A DNA stretch of 64,000 nucleotides, taken from contig NC_084943.1 in NCBI RefSeq assembly GCF_958298935.1, positions 12,951,001 through 13,015,000 of the forward strand. The letters run 5' to 3'. The position numbers were made by a program, and so were the translations under genes. Source of the DNA: Phragmites australis (lineage: Eukaryota; Streptophyta; Magnoliopsida; Poales; Poaceae). The notes under the pieces were generated by a model. It had not been told where the DNA came from. It ran no database searches and worked only from the letters and a program-made list of their open reading frames with translations. Positions 45,237-57,800 of this stretch are shown piece by piece (position 1 is the first letter of the stretch; the number at the start of each line of letters is the position of its first letter).

Positions 45237-46940
45237 CTAGAGTCTATCCCGCAAGTATCTAATACCCATAGAGCTCAAGTGTGCCTCATGCTTGGGCTGT
45301 GAGAGAGGCTTCATCAACAGATCAGCAATATTCGAATCCGTGTGCACCTTGCATATTTTTACATCACCTCTATCAATAATCTCTCGAATGAGGTGATAGC
45401 GCCGAAGTATGTGCTTGGACTTCTGGTGCGACCTAGGCTCCTTGGCTTGTGCAATGGCACCACTATTGTCACAATAGAGGTCCATTGGACTGGACACACT
45501 AGGGACCACACCCAACTCAGAAACAAATTTTCTGATCCAAACAACCTCTTTTGCAGCTTCCGAAGCTGTGATATACTCGGCTTCCGTCGTGGAATCAGCA
45601 ATCGTTTCTTGCTTGGAACTCTTCCAACTCACCGCACCTCCATTAAGGCAAAACACAAAACCAGACTGCGATCTCGAGTCGTCCTTGTCGGTTTGGAAGC
45701 TAGCATCGGTGTAACCATTTACAACGAGCTCCTCCTCACCTCCATAGACTAGGAACATATCCTTAGTTCTTCTCATGTACTTGAGGATACTCTTTACTAT
45801 AGCCCAGTGACATTCACCTGGGTTCGATTGATATCTGCTCGTAATACTTAGAGCATAGGAGATATCTAGGCGTGTACAAAACATAGCATACATGATGGAC
45901 CCGATAGCAGAAGCATACGGGATCGCACTCATCCTCTCGAGCTCATCAGATGTCAAAGGACATTGATTCTTGCTGAGAGTGATGCCATGTGACATTGGCA
46001 AGAAACCTTTCTTGGAATCCTGCATATTGAACCGATTCAATACCTTGTCAATGTACGTGCTTTGGCTTAATCCGATTAGCCTTCTCGACCTATCTCTATA
46101 GATCTTTATGCCCGATATGTATGCTGCCTCTCCTAAATCTTTCATTGAAAAACTCTTTTGCAATGAAGATTTGACAGCATCGAGCATTGGAATATTATTT
46201 CCGATCAATAATATGTCATCCACATATAAGACCAGAAACACAAGTGTGCTCCCACTAGTCCTTTTGTAAACACAAGGCTCTTCTTCATTCTTGATGAAAC
46301 CAAACCCTTTGATCACTTCATCAAAACGAAGATTCCAACTCCGAGAAGCTTGCTTTAGTCCATAGATGGACTTTTGCAGCTTGCAAATCTTCCCAGCATT
46401 TTTCGGATTGACAAAACCTTCAGGTTGTGTCATGTACACATCCTCACTTAGGTTTCCATTAAGGAAAGCCGTTTTGACATATTTGCCATATCTCATAGTC
46501 GAAATATGCAGCAATTGCTAGGAGAATCCGAATAGACTTTAGCATTGCAACGGGCGAAAACGTTTCATCATAATCAACACCTTGAATTTTCCTGAAACCT
46601 TTCGCCACCAATCGTGCCTTATAGATGTGAACATTTCCATCAACGTCTATCTTTTTCTTAAAAACCCATTTACACTCGATAGTTTTCACACCATCAGGTG
46701 GATCGACCAAGTTCCAAACTTGGTTTTCTCACATGGATTCTAACTCGGATCTCATGGCTCCAAGCCATTTTTCAGAGTCTGGTCCCACCATTGCTTCCGA
46801 GTAAGTCTTAGGATCATCATTGTCCAACAATAATATGTCGCGCTGCTCCATGGTTAGGAATATAAACCGCTCGGGTGCACGACTGAACCTTTCCGACCGA
46901 CGTGGGGCTGGTGTCTCGACAACAGGTTCCGCAACATCTC
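45237..46940 (-). pseudogene. Copia pol C-terminal half (RT and RNase H)
   Basis: From 46940 down on the minus strand: the integrase end with PRRSERFSRAPERF, then the RT start DNDDPKTYSEAMVGPDSEKW, WVFKKKIDVDG, ARLVAKGF and VDYDETFSPVAMLKSIR. The RT core from 46500 has TAFLNGNLSEDVYMTQPEGF, YGLKQASRSWN and the active site YVDDILLIGN. RNase H follows with GYTDASFQTD, DSTTEAEYI and DLYCDNSGAIAQAKEPRSH. The frame is open for 425 codons (46514-45237). Lesions are a stop/frameshift near 46728 and a one-base loss near 46500. It resembles Tork/Angela-like grass copia. The N-terminal half is missing. Confidence 0.9.
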
Positions 46941-49900
46941 GACAACAAGTACGACGGGTCCATCGACCCCGTCGAGTTCCTCCAGATCTACACAATGGCC
47001 GTCCAAGCAGCCGGAGGCAGCGAAAAGGTGATGGCAAACTATTTTCATGTTGCCTTGAGGGGCTCTGCCCGCTCTTGGCTTATGAACTTACCCCCAGGGT
47101 CTATTAGCTCCTGGGATGACCTTTGCCACCAGTTCGTGGCCAATTTTCAGGGCACATTTACACGCCCCGGCTTGGAGTGCGACCTCCACGTCGTCCAACA
47201 GCAGGAAGGGGAGACGCTGCGGCGCTTTATACAGCACTTCAGCCAGGTTCGCAACACTATTCCGCGAGTGGCCCCCCATGCTGTTATTGTTGCTTTCCGA
47301 CAGGGCGTCCGCGACGAGCGGATGCTCAAAAAGCTAGGTACGCACGAGATCAAGACCACTGCGAAGCTCTTCGCACTGGCCGATAAGTGCGCCAAGGCTG
47401 CGGAGGCCAGGGCGTGGCATGCTCCTCGCCCCGCCTCCGACCAGCCAAGTTCTTCCCGCTCCGACAAGCGGGAAAAGAAGAAGAGAAGGAAGCGCGAGGC
47501 CACTCCCGTCGAGCCGACCCAGGTCCTCGCCAATAGGGCACCGCAACAGCCCGACCGCCGGTAAGAGCGCCGGCCGGGCGTCGACTGACGTCCCGCAAGG
47601 GCCCCTGCTAGGGCTCCTCCTCGGGCCCTCATGCCCACGAGGGCCCCGGCACCAGCCAGGGCCCCGGCTCCCGCAAGAGCTCCGGCCCCCGGCCAGGCTC
47701 CTGCTCCAGCGAGGGCCCCCGCTCCCGCGGGGCCCGAGCCAGGTAAATGGTGTCCCATACACCAGACCAGATGGCACGACCTCACAGAGTGTCGTACGGT
47801 CAAAGGACTCGTGGAGCAGCGCCAGAGGGAGCGCGACGAGTCCTGCGGAGGAGGCGATGCTGAGGTCGCCCCCGACAACGCCGAGCTCGGTTTCCAGGAG
47901 CCCGAGCACGCCGTCGCCTTCATCGACGGAGGCGCGTACACGCCTTCCTCGTGCCGTGGCATCAAGGTCATGCGACGCGAGGTGTGCTCGGCAACCCCGA
48001 GCGAGGAGGCCGCTAGGCCCCTGAGGTGGTCGGACGCTCCGATCATGTTCAGCATGGCTGATCACCCCGCCAGTACTGCAGCCGTGGGGCGACTACCTCT
48101 GGTAGTGTCCCCCACTGTCTGCAATGTTAAGGTCGGCAGAGTGCTGATCGACAGTGGTGCCGGCCTCAACCTCCTCTCCAGGGAGGCTTTCGAAAAGCTG
48201 CAGGTGTCCTCCAGGCGCCTAAAGCCCTCGCTCCCCTTCTGCGGAGTGACCCCCGGGCACTCCCTGCCTCTCGGGCAGGTCGAGTTGCCCGTGACGTTCG
48301 GAAGCCGGGACAACTTCCGCACGGAGTGCGTCCTCTTCGACGTCGCGGAGCTCCCTCTCCCCTATAACGCCATCCTCGGGCGTCCGACGCTCGCCAAGTT
48401 CATGATGGCCGTGCACTACGCGTACCTCACGGTTAAGATGCCGGGCCCCGCGGGCCCCATCTCCGTGATCGCCGACTCCGGCGGCGCCGTCTCCTGCGCT
48501 GAGCAGTCATACATGGCTCTGGTCTCAGCGCAGGCCGAGGTCGATGGCTCTACAGGGGGCCCGGGACCCTCTTCATCCAAACCCCGACTCGCCGCCGACG
48601 CCTCTGTTCCGACGAAGGAGGTCGTGGTGGGCGAAGACGCTACCCAGGTCGTCCGGATCGGCGGTGACCTGGGCAGCAAATAGGAAAGCGCGCTCGTCGC
48701 CTTCCTCCGGGCTAACGCAGACGTGTTTGCCTGGCAACCATCCGACATGCCCGGGATCCCTAGGGAGGTGATCGAGCATCACTTGGCGGTGCGTCCAGAC
48801 GCCCGCCCGGTGAAGCAGAAGGTCCGGCGGCAGGCGCCCGAGCGCTAGGAGTTTATCCACGAGCAGGTCAGCAAGCTCCTCGACGCCGGATTTATCCGAG
48901 AAGTCCTCCACCCCGACTGGCTAGCAAACCCAGTCATCGTCCTGAAGGCCAACAGCAAGCTCCGCATGTGCGTGGACTACACCGACCTAAATAAGGCTTG
49001 CCCTAAAGATCCCTTCCCCTTACCTCGCATTGATCAAATTGTAGATGCAACTGCGGGATGCGATCTTTTATGCTTTTTAGATGCAAACTCTGGGTATCAC
49101 CAGATTCGCATGGCCGTAGGGGACGAGGAAAAAACTGCTTTTACCACTCCGGTGGGGACTTACTGCTACATGTCAATGCCTTTTGGCCTGCGCAACGCTG
49201 GATCCTCCTTCCAGCGTGCTATTCGTATTACCCTTAACTCGCAGGTTGGCCGCAACGTCGAAGCTTACATCGACGATCTCGTGGTCAAAACCCGAGACCG
49301 CGCCACCCTGCTCGAGGACCTTGCCGAGACTTTCAACAGTCTCCGCTCTACCCGCCTCAAGCTCAACCCGGAGAAGTGTGTCTTCGGGGTACCGGCGGGC
49401 AAGCTCCTTGGTTTCTTGGTCTCTGGCCGAGGAATCGAGGTCAACTCAGAAAAGATCTGGGCCATCGAGCAGATGCGACCCCCGGCTCGACTCAAGGAGG
49501 TCCAGCGTCTCGCCGACTGCATGGCTACCCTCGGGCGCTTTATCTCCAAGCTCGGGGAGCGAGGGCTCCCCCTCTTCAAGCTTCTGAAGAAATCCAGTCG
49601 TTTCGACTGGACGCCGGAGGCCGAGCAGGCCTTCCACGACCTAAAGAAGTACCTTACTTCGCCACCCGTGCTGGTGGCTCCCTCTCAAGGTGAGCCCCTA
49701 CTGCTCTATGTTTCGGCCACTCCTCAGGTCGTAAGCATAGTGCTGGTGGTGGAGCGCGATGAGTGTTCAGGGCCGGGTGCTGGGTCCCAGCTCCCAGAGG
49801 CCCCCGACCACTCACCTGTCCTCGCGGCTCCCCCTGGGCAAGGGGTCGAGCCCGAGCACACTGCTCCTCCCAGCCAGGGAGTCGAGCCCGAGTGCCCGGC

Positions 49901-52139
49901 CAGCCCCGACCGTACCGCCGAGCTTGGGGGCTGCAGCAACCCCCCGGGTGGAGCCACCGTCCGGGCCCGCCGGGTGCAGCGACCGGTGTACTTCGTCAGT
50001 GAAGTCCTCCGGGAAGCCAAGACAAGATATCCCCAGGCTCAGAAGCTACTCTATGCCGTGCTCGTCGCTTCCCGGAAGCTGCGCCACTACTTCCAGGCGC
50101 ACAAGGTCTCGGTGGTTACCACGTATCCACTGGGACCCATTCTCCGAAACCGGGAAGGCACCGGGCGCGTTGTCAAATGGGCAGTGGAGCTGGCGGAGTT
50201 CGACCTACACTTCGTCAGTCGCCAGGCGATCAAAAGCCAGGCGCTCTCCGACTTCTTGGCAGAGTGGACGCCCGTCCCCTACATTGTCCCAGAAGAGATC
50301 TCTGCCTATCCCGGGCATAACGCGCCCGGGTACTGGGTCATGCACTTCAACGCCTCCCTCTCGCTGAAAGGCGCAGGGGCCGGAGTGGTTCTCACCTCCC
50401 CAACAGGTGAAGAGCTCCGGTACGTCGTACAGTTGCAGTTCCGCGCATCCAACAACATGGCGGAATATGAAGGTCTCATCGCCGGCCTCCGGGCTGCGGT
50501 GGGGCTCGGGATTCATCGCCTCCTGGTCAAAGGGGACTCCCAACTGGTCGTCAACCAGGTATCCAAGGAGTACCAGTGCACGGATCCTCAAATGGCGGCG
50601 TACGCGGCTGCGGTCAGGAAGCTCGAGAGGCGCTTCGATGGCCTGGAGTTGCGACACATTCCTCGCCGCGACAACACTCTGGCCGACGAGCTCTCCCGCC
50701 TGGCCTCCTCACGTGCGCTCGTCCCTGCCGGAGTCTTTGAAGAAAGACTCGCACGGCCTTCCGTCCTGCCTGCCGAACAGGATGAAGGGGAAACCTCGAA
50801 CTCAATTCAGGGGATCCCGGCGGTGCCCTCAGTGGGAAGCCCCGTCAGGGCACCGCCGTCCGGCGAGTGCGCTGTGCTCGCCGAATGTTCTCAAGATGCC
50901 TCGTGGATGTCTGACATCCGAGGGTACTTGAAAGAAAAGTTCCTACCCGGGGATGAGGCGTCTGCCGAAAGAGTTGCTCGGCAGTCCAGACGCTATGCCA
51001 TAGTAGATGGGGATCTCTACCGACGTAGCACAGGAGGTGTCCTCCTGAAATGCATCTCCCGGGCAGAAGGCGGTGATCTTCTCGCTGAGGTCCACGAGGG
51101 CGAGTGCGGTGGCCATTCATCGTTCCGCACGCTGGTCGGGAAGGCCTTCCGGTAAGGTTTCTACTGGCCTACAGCTCTCAAGGATGCTTCCGAGCTGGTT
51201 CGGCGCTGCAGGGCGTGCCAGTTCCACGCAAAGCAGATTCACCAGCCAGCTCAGGCTCTTCATACCATTCCCCTGTCATGGCCTTTCGCGGTCTGGGGTT
51301 TGGACATTCTGGGTCCATTCCCCCGAGGAATCGGGGGCTATGCATACCTATATGTCACCATCAACAAGTTCACCATGTGGCCGGAGGCGGTCCCAGTCAT
51401 CAAGGTGACCAAAAACACGGCGCTCCAGTTTATCCGTGGCATCACCAGCCACTTTGGCGTCCCGAACCGGATCATCACCGACAACGGCACCCAGTTCACG
51501 AGTGCCCTGTTCGGGGACTATTGCGAAGACCTCGGCATCAAGCTCTGCTTCGCCTCCGTCACTCATCCTCGGAGTAACGGGCAGGTCGAGCGCGCCAACG
51601 CGGAGATACTGAAGGGCCTCAAAACCCAGACCTATAACGTGCTCGCTAAGCACGGGAAGGGATGGGTGGACGAGCTGCCAGCCGTGCTGTGGGCTAATCG
51701 GACTACGCAAAGCCGTGCCACCGGGGAGACTCCGTTCTTCCTCGTCTACGGTGCTGAGGCGGTCCTCCCCTCCGAGCTCACTCTGGGCTCCCCTCGGGCG
51801 CATGCGTATTCTGAGGGTGAGCAGGAGCAGCAAAGGCGCAACGACGTGGACTACCTGGAAGAGCGCCGGCGGCGTGCCGCCATCCGGGCGGCTCGGTACC
51901 AGCAGAGTCTGCGGCGTTATCATCTGTGCCATGTCCGGGCCCGATCTCTCGAGGTGGGGGACCTAGTTCTCCGACGCGTCCAGTCGCGCGAAGGAATGAA
52001 TAAGCTGTCCCCTATGTGGGAAGGTCCCTTCACCGTGATCGCGGTCCCGCGGGCAGGTTCTTTCAGGTTGGCAACAGAGGAAGGATAGCCACTCCCGAAC
52101 CCGTGGAACATCGAGCATCTCCGGAGGTTCTACCCGTAG
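46935..52139 (+). pseudogene. Tat-3 gag-pol polyprotein with six premature stops
   Basis: A single frame runs through the whole region. Gag has DNKYDGSIDPVEFLQIY, GSEKVMANYFHVALRG and FRQGVRDERMLKKLGTH, an Arg/Pro/Ala repeat (47631-47735) and a CCHC-like knuckle CPIHQTRWHDLTEC (47751). Protease site: IDSGAGLNLL (48147). [21 protein letters not shown] and YIDD (49266). A Pro-rich linker (49757-49960) and a connection domain follow. The archaeal-type RNase H has [26 protein letters not shown] and VKGDSQLV. Integrase has CRACQ, LDILGPF, ITDNGTQF and NGQVERANAEI, then VGDLVLRRVQ and WNIEHLRRFYP. Stops lie at 47562, 47586, 48681, 48846, 51153 and 52086; all can be explained by single C-to-T changes. 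In RNase H, the usual first Asp (FDGS-type) is Asn (FNAS). Confidence 0.92.
47631..47738 (+). repeat. RAPAPA-coding repeat in gag
   Basis: Six to seven imperfect 18-bp units of the GCTCCGGCCCCCGCCAGG type encode (A/P)RAPAPA. They form a flexible Pro/Ala/Arg linker just before the CCHC-like knuckle. Confidence 0.8.
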
Positions 52140-52309
52140 ATGGTCATGCTCGCGGCTCAAGTCAATCAGGCCGGGGGCTTCCCCCCGCCCAAGCAGTCCG
52201 AGGGCTCCACCCCTTGGGTAAGTCACCGTCGCCCAACCTTGTAAATATTGCACATTCAGTATTTCAATAGGCAATCGCTATGTCGAAATATTTTTCTGGA
52301 TTCCGTATG

Positions 52310-53420
52310 TTTAATCTGTCTGGTGAGGTGCTCGGTTGTGCGAGAAAAAGTTCGCTCTCTCATTTTCCCCGCTGATAAAAGAATCCCAATCGGTATGCAT
52401 GCGAGCAGTCGCCGCTAACTTACGTCCGGCATGGTAGGCTGTGGCGTTCGGTGTCGTGGCAGGCTCCCGGGCACTACCGAGTTTCGGGGCGCTCTGGGTA
52501 ATCCCATCGCTCGAGCTACTCGAGTAGTCCGGAGCTCAGGCCCCCGGAGCAGGCCGTCGGTGCTCGGTCTGGTCTGTCATACCCGGGCGCCACCGAACCA
52601 TAGGACCTCTGGGTTATGCCTCTGTCCGCTCTTGTCCACCGGTTTGGGTATTCAAGAGGTCTCGGGTCGAAAACGAGAGCAGTCTATAACAAGTACCGCC
52701 CTAACAGAGCGCACCAGACAAAGAAATTCTATATTCTCTCTTAAGTCACAGGCCAGCAATCAAGAGCAGTTCGACTGCGAGGGCTTCAATGCCCCGGTCT
52801 CTGGTCGGCCCCAAGGGTCCTCGGGTGGTCCTACCACTTAGGCATGAGTGGTCGAGATCACCCGACCCCGGGAGCCTCGTGTGCCTCTGGGCGCTCGGGC
52901 GCTCCGCTGAAAGAGCCAAGTCCCCAGGCACCCTGAGCTCGGAAGCACACCCCTCCTGGATCGGTTGGCTGGAAGGCCGACAGCTGTCCGGTGAGTGGTT
53001 ATATTTAGACAAGTCTGCTTTCAGTAAATTTATGTTCCCGAATCATTCTCGGGGGCTCTCGCGCTTTAATCTGTTCGGTGAGGTGATCTCCTCGCGCGCA
53101 AAACCCTGCCGCGTGTCTACTCTTTCCTGGAACGACAGAGCGGTTTGTAGAAAGGAGTACCGCGCGTACGGTAATGTCCGACCGAAGCCCTTTGTGGTGG
53201 TCGTGGTGTTCGGTCCGCTTTTAAGGACCCCGAGCACTACCGAGTCCTCGGGTGCCCTGGGTAATCCTATCGCTCGAGCTGCTCAAGTAGTCTGGAGCTC
53301 AGGCCTTGGGGGCGGGCTGTTAGTGCTCGGTCCGGTCCGTCTTAAGCCCGGGCACCACTGGACCACGAGGACTCTTGGTCACATTTTCGCCCGCACGCGT
53401 CTCCCGTCTACTAACTGAGT
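52310..53420 (+). repeat. ~760-bp diverged direct repeat in Tat-3 3' region
   Basis: TGTCTGGTGAGGTG (52317) and TGTTCGGTGAGGTG (53071), GGGCACTACCGAG (52471) and GAGCACTACCGAG (53230), and GGTAATCCCATCGCTCGAGC and GGTAATCCTATCGCTCGAGC all recur about 755-760 bp apart. The second copy ends near 53420. It is the counterpart of the array at 13612-14410 in the other Tat element. Confidence 0.8.
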
Positions 53421-53805
53421 GGTCGCGAAGTGAAAAAGTGTTCACCGGGCACGGCGTGTTCCATCCTGGATCGATCTATCTCCCGGGCAAGGAAGTTCGT
53501 GTCTTTGTTTTTTAACTTAGATGATGCGGACTCGCGAGAGCTCGAGGGCTGACTGCGCCAACAAACAGCAATCGGGACAACTTCGTTCTCGGGGATGGGA
53601 AGGTTGGGAACGGCCCGACTGAGTACTCCCCGGGACTTCAAGGCAAAACATCAGAAGGGACTTCAAACACTCAGAGAAATTGGAGTTGCGAGCCCAAAGA
53701 AAAGCTGCCACTATATTCACAAGGCGTACACAAAGCGTTTCTAAGGGATCACTCCTATATTTACATTCATCAAGACAACAAAAGAAAGAAACAACTACCA
53801 AAGAT

Positions 53806-54850
53806 CTAGTCGGCGGCGGAGGCGTCAGCTGAGTCCTCTGAGTCGTCCCCGGGGGCTAGCGGCGGCGGCACCTCCCGCCTGAAGCCGGCCGCCACCACGG
53901 CGGCGGTACTCCGGACCGCTTCCCGAGCGGCCTCTCCCTCAGCTTCGACCACTCACTCCCGCGCCGGCTCCAGCGGGAAGTTCGGGTCCCTGCTTCGGTA
54001 GCAGGCCAGGACGTGCTCGGCCACTGCATGTGCCAAGCCACGTCCCTCCCGGGCGGCGAGTTCTTGGACCGCCCAAGGCAGGGCCTCAAGGCGCTCGCAG
54101 ACCTGTTGGAGCCCCAGAACTTGTCGTGCAGGGCTCTGGCTCTTCTGGTCTTCAACAAGCCGCCCAAGACCGCCCTTCTCTACGGCCCGCCGCATCCGCT
54201 GGAGTATGTCCTCCAGCATATGCTGCAGGTTAACCCGCGAGACAAAAGCGGTCTCCAGCTTCTCCTTGGCGGCCCGCAGCTGCGCCTCAAGTCCCTGGTC
54301 CCCGGCCGGACCAGAAGAACCACCAACGGCTGCGGGGCCGGCAGCCTACTTCATCTTGGCCGCCATCTCGGATAAGGCGCATTCACGGGCGGTCAGTTCC
54401 GCCTCGTGCTTCGCGTTCTCCTCCGCCCTGGTAGCAGCGGCCGCTGCCGCCGCAGCAGCCTCGCCTTCTCGACGACTCAGTTCACCTTCTCGGCGACTCA
54501 GCTCGCCCTCCCGCCGGGCCAGCGCGTCCTCCTGTTGGGCCATCGAATCCTCCCGGGCGCCGAGGTCTGCCGCCGACAACTCATTATCCACCACCCGAAG
54601 GGAGACATCCCCCTCCCAGCGGCAGATGTCCTCTCTGATTTTTCGGAGGTCGTCTTCCCAATGCTGGAGGTCGGCGCGCGTCTTCTCGGCCGCGCCCTCC
54701 CGGTGGGTCAGCTCGGCTTGCCGCTCCTCCATCGCCTGCTCCCGAGCTGCGACTGCCACCTCCGTCTCCTGCGCCTGCCCTATCCTGGCAAGGGCCTCGG
54801 CAGCTTGCTGCCTCGACGCCTTCAACGAGTTGGTGAGCACGTCGATCACG
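53806..54850 (-). pseudogene. Antisense extra ORF (aORF) of Tat-3, coiled-coil protein
   Basis: One minus-strand frame covers about 350 codons from the junction near 54850 to a TAG at 53806. It starts within DVLTNSLKASRQQAAEALA. A long heptad-rich helix follows with repeated REGELSRREGE units and an Ala run, then a conserved-looking CYRSRDPNFPLEPARE, and an acidic tail ending DDSEDSADASAAD. Two in-frame stops (54346, 53953) are seen. These antisense genes in Tat/Grande elements have no established function. The N-terminal part and its promoter were lost at the junction with the Tekay gag. Confidence 0.75.
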
Positions 54851-54854
54851 GTGG

Positions 54855-57800
54855 AGCTCAAGTATAAGAGCCACCAAGAGGAGAAGAGGCGGAAGAGGGG
54901 TTCCTCGTCTTCTGTGGGCGGTAGCTCGCAGCGCACCCGCACTGAGAGTCAGCCTCCACAGTCTCAGGTGCCGTCGGCTGGGTACCCACGGCCGATGTGG
55001 TTTGTACCACGTCCTGCGTTCTCCACTCCACAGGGGCAGGCTGCACGACCAGCCGGCTCCCAAGTGAGCATGACCGGTGGCTCAGGTGGTTCGTGCTTCA
55101 ACTGCGGCCGCGTCGGCCATTTCTTGAGGGAGTGCCCATATCCGAGGCCGGGAGCCGCGGTGAGTGCCCCGCGACCACCGCCGGCTCAGTCAGCGCCGCA
55201 GTCTTCGTAGGCGACCCACGTTCCCAAGCGTGGTCGAGCTCGCCATACTACCGCCGACGAGGTTCAGGAGGGTGACACCGTCCTGATGGGTACGTTGGAT
55301 ATGAGTTTCAACTCTGACATCTTTTCTGTAGTGGTTTTGTTTGATTCAGGAGCCTCTCACTCCTTTATATCTTCGGATTATGTTTGGAAGAGCGGGTTGA
55401 GAGTCAGTGCTACCCACACCCCGTATCTTATAGACGCCCCGGGGGCCAAAGTTCTAATCAACCAGTGTGTGAATAAAGCGGCGGTAATTGTCAACGAAGT
55501 GCCCTTCTTTGTCAATCTGTTAGTGATGAACTCGAAGGGAATTGATGTTATTCTGGGAATGAATTGGCTCTCCAAGAACAAGGCTGTGTTGGACTGTGCT
55601 CGGCGGACCGTCGCCCTAAATGGTCTGTCAGGTACTCGGGTCAAGTTGAAGCTAAAGGGTGTCAAATCCTGCCTGTTCGCCATAAAGGCTGTCCCCGCCA
55701 GGATTATGGAGACCATTCCTGTGGTGTGGGAATTTGCGGATGTCTTTCCGGATGAGTTGCCTGGAATGCCACCTGGCAGGGTAGTGGAGTTCTCGATTGA
55801 TCTCGTGCCCGGTGCGGCCCCTATTTCGAAGAAGATGTACAAGATGTCACCAGTTGAGCTAGTTGAGCTGAAGAAGCAGATTCAGGAGCTGCTGGCGAAG
55901 GGTTTCATTCGTCCGAGTTCCTCACCTTGGGGATGCTCGGCTCTATTTGTGAAGAACAAAGATGACACTCTCCGGATGTGTGTTGATTACCGTCCGCTGA
56001 ATGCAGTCACGGTGAAGAATGTGTATCCGCTTCCTAGGATTAACATCTTGTTTGATCAGTTGACTGGAGCCCGAGTCTTCTCAAAGATTGACTTAAGGCT
56101 GGGCTATCACCAGATCAAGGTCCGGCCAGAGGATATTCCAAAGACAGCGTTCTCTACTCGATACGGCTTGTATGAGTTCACCGTTATGTCGTTTGGCTTG
56201 ACTAATGCGCCGTCTTTCTTTATGTACCTCATGAACTCGGTGTTCATGGAGGAATTGGACAAGTTTGTCATTGTTTTCATCGACGACATTCTGATATACT
56301 CCAAGACTGAGCAAGAACACATTGGGCATCTTCGGGTTGTTCTGGGCAGACTCCGAGAGCATCAGCTGTAAGCCAAGTTCAGCAAGTGTGAGTTCTGGCT
56401 CAGGGAGGTGGCCTTTCTAGGACATGTTCTATCAGAGAACGGGGTGGCAGTTGACCCGAGCAAGGTGCAGGATGTGCTCGACTGGGTTCAGCCCCAGAAT
56501 GTCAGTGAGATCCGGAGTTTTCTTGGACTTGCAGGCTATTACCGTCGGTTCATCGAGAACTTCTCCAAGGTTGCGAAGCCGATGACTGAGTTGTTGAAGC
56601 AAGGCAGCGTGTTTGAGTGGTCAGATGCCTGTGAGTCTGCCTTCCAGACATTGAAGAAGCTGCTCACGACCGCTCCAGTGCTTGCTCAGCCTGATGTGAC
56701 CAGAGGATTTGATGTGTATTGCGACGCGTCCGGCATCGGTCTCGGCTGTGTTTTGATGCAGGAGGACCGAGTCGTTGCATATGCATCCCGACAGCTGAAG
56801 CGTCACGAGGAGAACTATCCGACACATGATCCTGAACTTGCAGCTATCGTGCACGCTCTGAAGATGTGGCGCCACTACTTGATGGGCAACTTGTGCCGTA
56901 TCTACACGGATCACAAGAGCCTGAAGTACATCTTCACGCAGTCAGATTTGAACATGAGGCAGCGCAGGTGGCTTGAGTTGATCAAAGACTACGAACTGGA
57001 GGTTCACTACCATCCTGGCAAGGCAAATGTGGTCGCCGATGCTTTGAGTCGAAGGGCTCATTGTCACTGTCTTGTAGCCTCGCCGATGGATTCCACGTTA
57101 TGCGACGATTTCCGGCGTCTTGGGCTTGATATGGTGCCGGATGGTTTTATTGCCAATCTCAAAATCAAGTCCACGCTCATTGATGAGATTGAGGCTGCAC
57201 AGAGGGATGATAAGGGTATGGCCCGAATTTGAGAGAAGAGGAAGATCGGGCAGGCCTTGTGCTTTACTGAGGATGATCGAGGCGTTATCTGGTTTGGGGA
57301 CCGTCTAGTGGTTCCGAGGGTCGAGGCGCTGAGGAAGAAGATCCTTGATGAGGCTCATGATTCGTTGCTATCCATTCACCCTGGCAGTACGAAGATGTAT
57401 TAGGATTTGAAACCCCGTTTCTGGTGGACTCGCATGAAGCGGGAGATTGCTAGGTATGTGTCTGAGTGCGACGTCTGCCGAAGGGTGAAGGCTGAACACA
57501 TCAAGCCTGCCGGCACACTCCAGCCTTTGCCCATTCCATCTTGGAAGTGGGAAGAAGTTGGGATGGATTTCATTACCGGCTTACCGAAGACTTCGAGTGG
57601 GTATGACTCTATTTGGGTCATCGTGGACCGGTTGACAAAGTCCGCACACTTCCTTCCTGTTAGAACCACTTATTCTGCTAAGCAGTATGCGGAATTGTAC
57701 CTCACTAGAATTGTTTGCCTCCATGGGGTGCCGAAGAAGATCATCTCTGATTGAGGTACACAGTTTACTTCGCATTTCTGGAGAAATTTCCAGGAGGCTA

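Larger units (their letters stand above)
43683..46940 (-). mobile_element. Minus-strand Ty1/copia element, 5' truncated
   Basis: The 3' LTR (43683-44322) and the C-terminal half of pol (45237-46940) remain. The LTR reads TGTTGGTAATATGCCC...CCGTTCCCCAACA on the minus strand and is preceded there by the purine tract AAGTGGGAGAT. From 44323 to 45236 there is a long 3' untranslated region with no coding seen. The 5' half (LTR, gag, protease, most of integrase) is missing. The sequence switches to a Tat gag near 46940. Confidence 0.85.
46940..54850 (+). mobile_element. Tat-3: Tat retrotransposon without LTRs
   Basis: Gag-pol (46940-52139), a long 3' region with ~760-bp repeats (52310-53420) and an antisense extra ORF (53806-54850) are in the order typical of Grande-like Tat elements. 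Neither LTR is present. The left end joins copia integrase coding and the right end joins Tekay gag coding, both in mid-gene. From 52140 to 53805 no sense gene is supported. Confidence 0.85.

Noticed and set aside
47147..48065. Two long minus-strand ORFs (302 and 243 codons) opposite Tat-3 gag
   Set aside because: They are mirror frames of a GC-rich, biased gag region; no motif, and the plus strand is clearly gag-protease.
49183..51577. Several 100-200 codon ORFs overlapping Tat-3 pol on both strands
   Set aside because: All are out-of-frame shadows of the continuous RT-RNase H-integrase frame.
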